NCBI GenBank assembly: GCA_963170055.1
Contig: CAUJGJ010000371.1
Coordinates: forward strand, 4,086,011-4,103,510
Reading direction: 5' to 3'
DNA length: 17,500 nucleotides
From: Halisarca cf. caerulea
Lineage: Eukaryota > Porifera > Demospongiae > Chondrillida > Halisarcidae
The notes below the pieces were generated by a model that was given only the letters and a program-made list of their open reading frames with translations, was not told the origin of the DNA and did not search any database. The stretch's first letter is position 1. Every line of letters begins with the position of its first letter. The translations under genes and the position numbers were made by a program. Of the stretch, positions 8,703-17,392 are shown in pieces.

Positions 8703-9084
8703 TAATGTTTAATTTACATAATTTAATAATGAATCCGTGTGGCAGTTGCATGGTCTTCACCTCAGCTCATCTCTATGTTTGCCTCACAATTGCACTCAGT
8801 GCAGAGCATGGACAGAAGACACGTACAGGGCTCCACGCACTAAGCTAGTAGATTGGGCTGAAACTGGTGTCAAATTGATAATCTAGCATACAAGGCCTGT
8901 TTCTTCATGGCTGCATGCATGGTCAGTGAGCCATCCAGTACAAGAAGATTGATGACAGGTGGATGTTGGATGGGCAAAGGAATCCCAACAATTAATGTCA
9001 TATCAAATCCCACACCAGGGCACACATACGCACAATACATGTAAAGTGATCTCTATAGACAAGCTTATGGTTGAACTATATAAG
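8703..9084. other. spacer between insert and satellite A
   Basis: No gene seen. At 9048-9068 TGATCTCTATAGACAAGCTTATGG-like sequence marks the edge of the satellite. The same edge word (ATCTCCATAGAC, CAAGCTTAT) precedes satellite B near 12466-12483, so this edge belongs to the duplicated unit. Confidence 0.45.
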
Positions 9085-9870
9085 ACTTTATCATCTGGCA
9101 CTAGTATGGACACACACACTCACATTTGACACATATATAATGTTTCCAACCTTCGAAGCGCTGTGGGTGTATTGTGTAACATTGGATATATATGATGGTG
9201 TAAAGATACATATTTGGCAATGTAGCACCATATGCACACATTCACAGTGGATGTTTCTGAAATGCTGTGGGTGTAATTGTGTAAGAATGCCGCTAGTGCT
9301 AAGACCAATATTTGGCACTAGCTAGCATGACATTTACAGTGCATGGACACTTATGAATTCGAAGTTTCCAAAGTACTGTGGGTATGTTTGTAGCGTTGGG
9401 CATGGTTGTGCTAAGACTATTAATGTTTGGCACTAGCACCACACACATTCAGAGTGGACACACATGAAGTTTCAAAGTGCCGTGGGTATGTAATTGTTTA
9501 GCACTACATGGGACTGGTATGGCTGTACTGTACTAAGATTAATCTTTTGCACTAGCATCACACGCATTCACCGTGTACACACGAGAAGTTTCCGAAGTGC
9601 TGTATGTATATTAATTTTGTTTAGCATTGGGTATGGTGGGTACTAAAGACCAACATTTGTTCTATCCAATATAATTAATATTTGCTCTGCATACATTCAG
9701 TTTGGACACACGACCAGTCGTGACGTTTTGAAGTGCTGTGGGTGTATTTGTTTAGCATTGGGTATGGTGGTGCTAAGATCCATCTTTTGCACTAGCACCA
9801 CGCACAACATTCACAGTGGACACACAAGAAGTTTCCAAAGTGCTGTGGGTGAATTTGTTGAGCATTGCAT
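9085..9870. repeat. hairpin-bearing satellite A, about 7 units
   Basis: Diverged tandem units of about 104-136 bp. The anchor CTGTGGGTGTAT recurs at 9163, 9267, 9378, 9482, 9602 (as GTATGT), 9738 and 9845. Each unit contains TTTGGCACTAGCACCACAC, CATTCACAGTGGACACAC, GAAGTTTCCAAAGTGCTG and TAGCATTGGGTATGG. In good units GTGGTGCTA and TAGCACCAC are reverse complements (9767-9775 and 9793-9801, 17-base loop). Open frames here (9071-9325) are satellite translations, not genes. Confidence 0.9.
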
Positions 9871-10432
9871 GGGCGTGTGTTAGGTTTCACTGTTACAGTA
9901 GTCATCTATCGCAGCTGTACATGTTTGCTACTGTATCTGCATGCACAGTATAGCTGACTAGATCTCATGATTATATAGATAGAAATGTACCAACCACGAT
10001 AATTTGAGACGAAACATCATTTTTCCTCAATTTTTTGCTGCTATCTCATGATTATGTTGCAGTATAATATGTACTCTAAGACTTATATAGTAACTGTTAT
10101 AGTAGCAGTACTATATAATTGTGTACTATAATATTATATTAATATACATTTATTGGCTGTTCACGAATTTTAACTAACTTACAGTGTATATATTATATAG
10201 TAACAATGCATTAATATTAACTGAGTTATATAGGCAGTATACCATAATACATTATTAAACAGCTTGCGAAAAATCAATTTGATTTCTGAACAGCTATATA
10301 ACATGCATATAATATGCTATCATGTATTATAGTTAATATTATGCTAAATTAAATGTATAAGTTGATGCATGATCAAAGCTTGCCAAATTAATGTACGCTC
10401 TATACTCACTTACCACTGATTACAGTGCACTG
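9871..10432. other. AT-rich spacer between the two duplicated units
   Basis: No gene on either strand. It contains ATCTCATGATTAT twice (about 9963 and 10044), and GGCTGTTCACGAATTTT near 10155 with a loose inverted partner GATTTCTGAACAGCT near 10280. Too degenerate to call an element. Confidence 0.4.
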
Positions 10433-10624
10433 AGTGAAACCTCTCTAATTCGACACTTGGTGGTGCTTTAAAACTGTGTTGAATTAGGAGGATGTTGGAT
10501 TTATTAGTGAGTGAGTACTATATATAACATAATGTGTACTTTAATATGGTGACTGTACTTCGTTGGATGGTCAGATTACGCACAATATCGGGTTATAAAG
10601 GTGTCGGATTATAGAGGTTCCACT
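10433..10624. mobile_element. pogo/Tigger-like MITE, 192 bp
   Basis: Terminal inverted repeats at 10433-10456 and 10601-10624 agree at 21 of 24 positions (AGTGAAACCTCTCTAATTCG against AGTGGAACCTCTATAATCCG). There is no coding capacity. The ACCTCT...AATNCGACAC pattern is of pogo/Tigger type. It lies just outside copy B of the segmental duplication. Confidence 0.7.
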
Positions 10625-10768
10625 ATTATTATTATGCATTATGAAGACAATATGTGTGTATATATGATTAGTTTAAAATTGTGTATTGAAGTCTGTACTT
10701 AGTCTATAGCTACTCTTGTTTGACTCTATGCTACTCAATAAATTCCTAGAAGTAATCTGATGTGAAAT

Positions 10769-11446
10769 TCATGCAGGTGTGTACTGCTTGTCATAATTAG
10801 TGTGATAGCAATTGGTGTAGTCGTTTTCCTTCAATGGAACGCAGTACACAGGGATGCCACTCTGCCAAAGCTTGTAGCGATTCATAGCATTTGACTTCAA
10901 GCTTTCACCTTGGCTCACGTGGTTGGTGGAATATGCCAAAACCAATTTAATGCCCTTTTTAGCAAGATTTGCATTAATGCTTTGTTTGCTACAGCCCCCA
11001 CAAGGTGTCACACGTGTGTAGAGAAGTATCATGAAAGGGTTCTTGCCTGTTTTGTATTTGAACTGTTCCACAAATCTGTCGACTTCCTCTAGGATTTTTT
11101 CTTCTGCGTGTTCAAAATAATTGCTGTATTTTCCAGGATATCCATCCCTAGCTAGTAGGTAGTTTCCAATCTTACTCAGTTGAGGATACCTCATGCGTTC
11201 CTTAATCTTTTCTGAGCCCGTATATGCAGGATAAAAGTTGAACGGCTTGCCAGCACCACCAATGTAGTAGGGCTTTGAGATGCCCACCATGACAGCAAAC
11301 TGTCTCTTATTCCATGGTGGGAAATTCCAGAATGTCGGATCAATGTGCTTTTGAACAAATAACTTCACAAATTCAGATTGCGGGCTGGCTTTTGTGCACA
11401 GCCATATTGCAGCAATTGAAACCAGGGCCAAGTACAGATTCTTCAT
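10769..11446 (-). CDS. secreted cytidine-deaminase-fold protein, paralogue 2
   Basis: A 225-residue protein with the same plan as paralogue 1. Signal peptide at residues 1-20, then conserved FVQKHIDPTF and AVMVGISKPYYIGGA, catalytic-type H113-A-E115, and zinc-type P148-C149-G-G-C152. The C-terminal block includes AMNRYKL and SGIPVYCVPL. It lacks three cysteines of paralogue 1 (positions equivalent to C66, C84 and C176), while C202 and C213 are kept. A two- to three-residue indel lies just before the HAE motif, and another follows PCGGC. The frame is intact, with no stop or frameshift, and the zinc ligands are unchanged, which argues that both copies are under selection. The ATG follows a conserved acceptor (GTCTTTCAG then G). 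The same family uncertainty applies. The differing cysteines hint at different redox stability or partners. Confidence 0.85.
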   Translation of the reverse strand: MKNLYLALVSIAAIWLCTKASPQSEFVKLFVQKHIDPTFWNFPPWNKRQFAVMVGISKPYYIGGAGKPFNFYPAYTGSEKIKERMRYPQLSKIGNYLLARDGYPGKYSNYFEHAEEKILEEVDRFVEQFKYKTGKNPFMILLYTRVTPCGGCSKQSINANLAKKGIKLVLAYSTNHVSQGESLKSNAMNRYKLWQSGIPVYCVPLKENDYTNCYHTNYDKQYTPA

Positions 11447-11447
11447 C

Positions 11448-11725
11448 CTGAAAGACAAAAACTGCAAAATTAATGAGAAATTAAACACAAGCACATGATA
11501 ATATATTAAAACACATGCATGATTCAGTGCTCATGATATAATAAGTATAGCTCTCTCTTTTGTTATTACAGCACTTGCATGCATTAATTTTTTAAACATG
11601 CCATGCAGCAAAAATTAAACAGACTACACACATCAATTTTTATAGTTTAATATGATTTTGATAGCATAATAATACACATTTTTCATGATCACTAGCTATA
11701 CTATTACTATAATACCTGTACTCAC
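11448..11725 (-). other. 5'-UTR intron of deaminase-like gene 2
   Basis: Donor GTGAGTACAGG begins at 11725 and acceptor TTTGTCTTTCAG ends at 11448 (278 bases). The splice words match paralogue 1, but the interior is different: the MITE of copy A is missing and other AT-rich sequence is present. Confidence 0.75.
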
Positions 11726-11842
11726 TGTGCACTCCAAGCTCTTTTATCAGTATACCAACGTTTTTGTTATGGAGTTCTCAGCTTTAGGTAAAAGTCCAAC
11801 CTTGATCATGCACATAACTTCGACTCAACCTGAAGGCTTGTT

Positions 11843-11851
11843 CTTTTTATA
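11843..11851 (-). promoter_or_regulatory. TATA box of deaminase-like gene 2
   Basis: TATAAAAAG on the minus strand, 118 bases before the intron donor, at the position equivalent to 7861-7871 of paralogue 1. Confidence 0.65.
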
Positions 11852-11859
11852 GAGCTGCC

Positions 11860-12320
11860 TCAGTAGCCTATCACTAATCACATTTCCAACATGTCCCTAT
11901 TGTTGTAACAATAGGTAGCTTTTCATTGCAAAAGGATATTCCTATAGATATTGATGTAAATGGTAAAATCATTACAATATCGTATTGTGTGGTTCCATTA
12001 TTTATCCCTATATGGGAACAAATTGAATAATATTAACCAACTTTATCGTGTTGTCCTTTCTGATTCCTACACACATATTGATTATATGAATTGCTATTGT
12101 ACCAACAAGGCCTGCCCCTTCCTAGATATCCCCATTGCTGATAGTAACATAATTTAATGATTATCATGCAAGTAGGAAGATTATCTGACATTGTCAAGAG
12201 TACTGTGTGGATCGCGAAACCTGTCTTAGAAACCACATGTGTGTGTATACATAAAAATCTATAGAAACTACATGGGTCTGACATGTGAGCAATGTTTAGC
12301 TGCAGTGAAATTATAATGAA
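11860..12320. other. upstream region of gene 2, duplicated non-coding DNA
   Basis: No gene. It aligns in patches with 7880-8370 of copy A. Short open frames at 11960-12157 and 12033-12284 are on opposite strands of the same segment and show no domain. Confidence 0.5.
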
Positions 12321-12490
12321 ACCTTTCTATTAAGGCCATTCAAGGGACATAGTGTTTCTGGTCTCTGTAGACATGGTCAGGTAAATGGTCATTGTACAGT
12401 GCACATGCACGGTGTGATAACATCAGAGATGTGGCCCATGGACCAGCCTATACAGTGATCTCCATAGACATAGACAAGCTTATATATAAT
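12321..12490. repeat. remnant of the TATAGACAGGTGGTC-type element
   Basis: AAACCTTTCTATTAAGG, then CAAGGGAC, GGTCTCTGTAGACATGGTC and GGACCAGCCTATACAGTG resemble the interior and ends of the MITE at 7501-7697 (which has CAAGGGACCAAG, GTCTTTATAGACAGGTGGTC and AACCAGCCTACAG). It marks the left edge of satellite B. Confidence 0.5.
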
Positions 12491-12985
12491 AATGGTAAGT
12501 TGTGCTCAGACTAATGTTTGACACTATATTGTAGTACCCCACACACTCACAGTACGTGGACACATATGTCAATGAGGTTTCCAAAGTGCTGTGGGTGTAT
12601 TTGTATAGCTGCATTGGCTATAATGGTGCTGTTAAGACACTATATAGCACGATGCATGCACACATACATATAGTGGTCAAGTTTCTAAAGAGCTGTGGGT
12701 ATACAGTTACATATTTGTGTAGCATTGGGTATATTATGGTGGTGCTAAGATTAATTTTGACACTAGCACCACACACGTTCACAGTGGCTACACATCAGTG
12801 AAGTTCTCCATTCAGAAGTGTTGTGGGTGTATTTGTGTAGCATCGGATATATTGGTGCTATAGAAAACCTGGTCCAATGTTTGGCACTAGCTAACTCCAC
12901 ATACATTCATGCACAGTGGACACACATGGCATTTCTGAAGACTTAGTGTGGTGGGTGTATATATTTGAATAGCATTAATTGGATC
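12491..12985. repeat. hairpin-bearing satellite B, about 4 units
   Basis: Same unit as satellite A. The anchor GTGGGT recurs at 12591, 12695, 12823 and 12951 (spacing 104, 128, 128). GTGGTGCTA (12739-12747) and TAGCACCAC (12764-12772) form the same stem around 16 bases. The 81-codon frame at 12556-12801 is satellite translation. Confidence 0.88.
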
Positions 12986-13640
12986 TATTCAACCATGGAC
13001 ACGCATATAATTATACTGTACACTGTCAGATATATATATGGTCTTCATAACAGGATATAGTGTACTATACTGTATTAACTCAATGACATTATAAAAACAC
13101 TGCGTATACCGTGAATTTATGCATTATTATAGTGAAGAATTTTCAGTGTCCCCTGGGATTCTGTATAATGGGACTCCACTATATGCAGGGGTGGGGAGGA
13201 GGTGCTGGTGGCTCAAGTACCACTATGTGGTATTTGCATGCATGTAGCCAAGTCTCAATGACATCATTGTGGCATGGTTATTATACAGTACATGCATGAT
13301 ACACAGTTTGTGTCAAATCTTGCATTTAATCGGAATTGTGCAATGTATTACCCCATCCACAAGATAGTGTAAAGCTGTACACCATTCAAAGTAGCATATA
13401 GATATCATGAGACCAAATGCATATGTATGCATTACATGTACAACATTGTGCAATCACCACGCAAATTGAGAATATACACAGATCGAAGAGTACCCTGGGG
13501 ACAGTGGTGTGCAATTCTCCAGGGACAATGATAGGGGTCATTGTGCAATAATGTGGAGTATTGTGCAACACCAAGTTCAAATGGTTAACTATAATAATTA
13601 ACTATAATAATAATCATAATGGAAATTAGGCCACACAAAG
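12986..13640. other. intergenic spacer
   Basis: No convincing gene. GTGCAA-type words recur between 13440 and 13570 (ATTGTGCAATC, GTGTGCAATTC, ATTGTGCAATAA, ATTGTGCAACAC), suggesting a decayed small repeat. Open frames at 13111-13299 and 13386-13580 have no domain or splice support. Confidence 0.4.
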
Positions 13641-13677
13641 TAAAATTTAATACAATAAAATTGCTTTGCCAGCATTC

Positions 13678-13900
13678 TCACTTCATACATGCATTGTATA
13701 ATTTATATATATCATCAGTAAATATTTTCATCAATCCGTCCGCATAATCACATAAGCACGGAAAAGTCCTTTCAATTGTGTCAATTACATCATATTTAAT
13801 TATTACACCATCTACACGTACTTGCACAACCTACCTCATTATTGTACCGTATACTACCAGTGATACAAGCTGTAATCAATATTACTAGGATTCCAATCAT
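13678..13900 (-). pseudogene. possible small secreted-peptide gene with a frameshift
   Basis: On the minus strand an ATG at 13900 opens a good signal-peptide-like sequence (MIGILVILITACITGSIR), and this frame ends at 13796. An overlapping frame, shifted by one base, carries a protein-like stretch of about 49 residues (VDGVIIKYDVIDTIER, then TFPCLCDYADGLMKIF and YKLYNACMK) to a TGA at 13680-13678. An ATTAAA follows at 13651-13646, 27 bases past the stop. Three late cysteines plus a leader would suit a secreted peptide of about 74 residues. Three explanations are possible: a frameshifted pseudogene, an assembly error, or a very short intron. An intron from a weak donor near 13847 to an acceptor just before the TFPCLC stretch would also restore phase. 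No family recognised. Confidence 0.4.
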
Positions 13901-14428
13901 TTTTCTGTTCAACGTGCTTTCCACATAAACGCAGCTTTTGTTATACATTATAGTCTTAGTGCATTGGTTGTATGAAAATTATATATTATGTTCACTGTAG
14001 TTAAATGTACGTATGTATGTATTTGTCCATAATATTATACTATGCTTAGTACATGTTTATTGGATAAATGTATCTAATCCTATATATATAAATGTTTATC
14101 ATTAATTACAATATAATTTTTGTAATTTCCGACAATACCCCACAAGTCATTATTATATTAAACCATGCAAATCGTATTGCAATCAACGGTACCCCTTAAT
14201 ATATTTTTTGTATAATATTACAATACTATTTAACGCTTTTTATGCCTACACTCCTTTAATTTGATGTATCATCCCATGCATGTATTGTTCACTGCGTGTT
14301 CATACGTGTTCACACCGGTTAAGGAGGTTGGAGGGATATATGTAGCTGCATGCTGCAATTACATGCATACTGATAAGCAACTTTGGAAGTACTCCAATGA
14401 CCCAATGACCGAATGTCATTTATAACAG
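13901..14428. other. AT-rich spacer
   Basis: No gene seen. Mostly TA-rich. CACCGGTTAAGGAGGTTGG near 14313 is a local GC-richer patch without recognised function. Confidence 0.4.
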
Positions 14429-14597
14429 TTCTGGAGCAAAGCATTCCACAAATTCAAAGGAGGAAAATCAGGATGAATTAAAGAACTGCTCAGATGTCAC
14501 TCATGCATCAAAACTTGATTTTACCAGAATTTTAAAGCATGTATGGAAATCACTCCGCACCCACAAGTATTTTGAAAGAAAAGCACAGAAAACATGA
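14429..14597 (+). other. possible orphan exon
   Basis: TTTATAACAG ends at 14428 and could be an acceptor. The following frame is open for 56 codons to a TGA (14595-14597), with hydrophilic then basic helical-looking content (STNSKEENQDELKNC, then KHVWKSLRTHKYFERK). There is no ATG near its start and no upstream exon found. Open stretches of this length do occur by chance, so support is weak. Confidence 0.22.
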
Positions 14598-14930
<333 letters not shown>

Positions 14931-15350
14931 ATTAACATTATTCTTACGTGAAATTATGCGTATGCATTGCATGTATGCATATGTCACATACGTACATTAT
15001 TGAGCTATTAATGTTTCTTGTAATAGCCTATGTACTAGTAATAATAGATGGAATATCATAATGCCAGTTGCAGGGAAATTATAATCATAGTTATATGTAG
15101 TCCAATAATATGTAATAAGTATTGTTGAACATAATATTAGTTGCTTTTGTTATTTGAGAGCTGACAGTGCATGCGTATATGTGTGAGATTCTCAGATAGT
15201 GTTCAAGGTACAGCAAAAGAAGTCTATTATATAGTTATACAGTAACTGTTACAATATCATTAATTGCCTGTACATATTGTAAGGTATATCTAGTTAGTAC
15301 ATATTGTAAGATATGTCTGTTAATTAAAACAATTATTACTTTCATTATTA
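14931..15350. other. AT-rich 3' flank of the C2-like gene
   Basis: No gene. It includes a 28-bp tandem duplication (15270-15297 and 15298-15325, sharing GTACATATTGTAAG) and a GTAACTGTTAC palindrome (15242-15252). No clear AATAAA for the minus-strand gene. Confidence 0.5.
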
Positions 15351-15785
15351 TTAAGATTTTTTGATGGACCACAGCACAACAACTGCAGCGTTAGCATCCC
15401 CCAGCAACTTTGAGCCTCTTCTTTTATCAAATACAACTTCCTCTGGTCCATAAAGTATATCGTCATCTCCTTCACCATATTCACCCATATCTTTGTCAGC
15501 AATAGTGATCTCCATCTTCTCCCAGGGGCCATTTCCTTTGAATTTGAGGATTCTACTAAAAGTAGCCTTACTGCTCACTGAAACTGCAACATGTTCGGTC
15601 ATCCTTGACTGGCTAACATTGGAAGTCTTGTATGCCCGCACTCGGACAAACAGATCTGGGTGGCCTAGCCATCCATCTGTTTGCTTATGAGTCACGGCTT
15701 CCAGGGGTACTATGTTGAGCCGGCCTTTGAAGCCTGCTTGGATCTCGTGTGCACACATCCCAACCAGTAGCACAATACATAGCAT
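15351..15785 (-). CDS. secreted C2-like domain protein
   Basis: A 144-residue protein. Residues 1-17 (MLCIVLLVGMCAHEIQA) form a signal peptide. The rest looks like one calcium-binding C2-type beta sandwich: GWLGHPDLFVRVRAY (about 38-52), then WEKMEITIADKD (88-99), then an acidic loop E-x2-G-E-G-D-D-D-I (102-110) ending in YGPEE. The D/E clusters around D97, D99 and D107-D109 resemble C2 calcium loops; GxPDLYVRV and D-x-D...DDxxG are also the pattern of secreted perforin-type C2 domains. No membrane-pore domain is present, so it would be a stand-alone C2. The start is the first ATG after a good acceptor (GTGTACAG, ending at 15794); the longer open frame upstream reads through an intron. The acidic loop and two cysteines (C3, C11, both within the leader) leave no disulfide in the mature protein. 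Family assignment is by pattern only. Confidence 0.65.
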   Translation of the reverse strand: MLCIVLLVGMCAHEIQAGFKGRLNIVPLEAVTHKQTDGWLGHPDLFVRVRAYKTSNVSQSRMTEHVAVSVSSKATFSRILKFKGNGPWEKMEITIADKDMGEYGEGDDDILYGPEEVVFDKRRGSKLLGDANAAVVVLWSIKKS

Positions 15786-15793
15786 CGATATTC

Positions 15794-15883
15794 CTGTACA
15801 CGTGCATATTAGAATATAACACCATGCAATGTAGTAGGACAGATATACGTATATACAAAAGTAAAAGTCATAAAAAGACACAC
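15794..15883 (-). other. 5'-UTR intron of the C2-like gene
   Basis: Donor CAAAAAG then GTGTGTC (15883) and acceptor CGTGTACAG (ending 15794) on the minus strand, 90 bases. Exon 1 contains an ATG followed four codons on by a stop, so it is untranslated leader. The short size fits a compact animal genome. The plan, an untranslated first exon and a single coding exon with a leader, mirrors the deaminase-like genes. Confidence 0.55.
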
Positions 15884-15961
15884 CTTTTTGATCGAATTTA
15901 AATCAAAAACATGGGAGTTTACAGCTAGGAGGGATACAGGCTGTGTCTGTGTTGCTATGTA

Positions 15962-15972
15962 CAGTACTTATA
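15962..15972 (-). promoter_or_regulatory. candidate TATA element of the C2-like gene
   Basis: TATAAGTACTG on the minus strand, about 80 bases before the intron donor. Weak by itself; it lies between the MITE end at 15981 and the leader exon. Confidence 0.3.
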
Positions 15973-15980
15973 TGCCTATA

Positions 15981-16181
15981 CAGTCAGACCTTACTGATCC
16001 ACACACATCTGTTAATTCTGGATGAAATTGTGGATAAAGTGAGGAAACTGGAGCAGTAGTAGTATAGTGTGCTGTAGGATTATTGTAAATTGTATGTTCC
16101 AATAAAATCTACTGCGGAAGGCAATTAAGGGAACTGGATATATATATATTACCTGAGGTGCAGATAAGTGAGGTCTCATTG
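15981..16181. mobile_element. pogo-like MITE, 201 bp, with TA target sites
   Basis: The left end CAGTCAGACCTTACTGATCC and the right end read inwards CAATGAGACCTCACTTATCT agree at 18 of 24 terminal positions. TA lies directly outside both ends (15979-15980 and 16182-16183), as expected for the Tc1/mariner-pogo superfamily. It sits just upstream of the C2-like gene's promoter. The open frame at 16109-16417 crosses its right end and is not a gene. Confidence 0.65.
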
Positions 16182-16183
16182 TA

Positions 16184-16690
16184 TAAGGTATAGGGTACTT
16201 TTGTGTACATGCATAATCGGTCCACCGGCCACAGGGTAAGTATTATGCCCACATGTGCAGTTCCTCTCACCTGACATGTCTTCAAGTTCACTTGTGATCG
16301 ATGAAAAGGAGACGTAAAATACGTTTTGCGGATTACTATCTCAGCTGTGTGCCCGGAGCTGGATTTTATACACGTGGGATGATGGCTGATCGCTGTAGGA
16401 AAATTAATGTTATGCATGATCTTGGCATCGATGATGTCTTCCTAGCAATTAACACCTGAGAAAGTACATGCTAGAGTAATTGTCCGGCCTGCTATGACCA
16501 TCTTACGTACATGTCAGCCTGCCCCTCTGTGCGTATATATACGTGGAACGCTCATAGCAGGAACAGACCAGCTATATGTGCACAAGGTCAAATGAACAGT
16601 CTACCAAAATCGAGTTGGCACAGCTACATAGGTGTTGGCATGCATCTTCATCTTATCATTCTGTAAATTCTGTAAATGACTACCAATTGA
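16184..16690. other. intergenic spacer
   Basis: No convincing gene on either strand. GC content is a little higher around 16200-16400, with no domain, signal or splice pair. Confidence 0.4.
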
Positions 16691-16695
16691 CCATG

Positions 16696-16877
16696 CTGGT
16701 GTCATGGGGGATTTTAATCCCGGATTAAACTATACTATATAAGGTATTTTATCTCCCCCCCCCATGCAGGGTAAAGTATCCTAGGAAAATTCAACCCCCT
16801 AATGGGGATTGCATGAATATTACTGGTTTAAACTAACCGGTGGCATACTTTATATATACTTTATACTGTGACACCAG
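16696..16877. repeat. possible short inverted-repeat element
   Basis: CTGGTGTCA (16696-16704) and TGACACCAG (16869-16877) are exact complements, with weaker matching outside. The interior has two small hairpin-like words (GGGATTTTAATCCC, CCCCCTAATGGGG). Could be a MITE of another family; only 9 bases of the ends are firm. Confidence 0.35.
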
Positions 16878-16894
16878 TAGTCCACTTTTGAAAG

Positions 16895-16911
16895 CTATGG
16901 AGTCTCCATAG
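16895..16911. repeat. 17-base palindrome
   Basis: CTATGGAG and CTCCATAG flank a single T. Perfect 8-base arms. Function unknown. Confidence 0.6.
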
Positions 16912-16915
16912 TGTT

Positions 16916-16984
16916 ACAGTGGAGTCTCATTATAACGAATCCCAGGGGACACGTGCAGAAAAACTCAATCATTATATCCGAAAT
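16916..16984. mobile_element. one end of a pogo-like element
   Basis: ACAGTGGAGTCTCATTATAA resembles the ends of the MITEs at 10433-10624 and 15981-16181. The expected opposite end is not found; the TG microsatellite begins at once, so the element seems truncated or expanded by the repeat. Confidence 0.4.
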
Positions 16985-16987
16985 TAT

Positions 16988-17392
<405 letters not shown>

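Larger units (their letters stand above)
6670..9880 (-). repeat. segmental duplication, copy A
   Basis: Copy A matches copy B (10680-12985) in the same order. The matched parts are: 3' flank (TGTACTTAGTC-type words, 6680/10695), coding exon, splice acceptor and donor, 5'-UTR exon, TATA box, about 400 bases beyond it (for example GAACAAATTGAATAATATTA at 8002 and 12017, GCAATGTTTAGC at 8325 and 12290), then a satellite. Copy A is about 0.9 kb longer, partly from a MITE in its intron and from the 8465-9050 segment, which has no obvious counterpart in B. Boundaries are approximate. Confidence 0.8.
10680..12985 (-). repeat. segmental duplication, copy B
   Basis: Shorter partner of copy A (about 6670-9880). 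It contains the second deaminase-like gene, its 5'-UTR intron and TATA box, homologous upstream DNA and a four-unit satellite, in the same order and orientation. The offset is about 4.0 kb at the genes and less at the satellites, showing later insertions in A or deletions in B. Confidence 0.8.

Noticed and set aside
9071..9325. Open frames on both strands at 9071-9325
   Set aside because: They fall wholly in satellite A, and the same frames do not persist from unit to unit.
15786..15881. N-terminal hydrophobic extension of the C2-like protein
   Set aside because: It crosses a plausible 90-base intron, and a proper signal peptide starts at 15785.
16109..16417. 102-codon minus-strand frame
   Set aside because: It runs through the end of a MITE, has no ATG in a good context and no domain.
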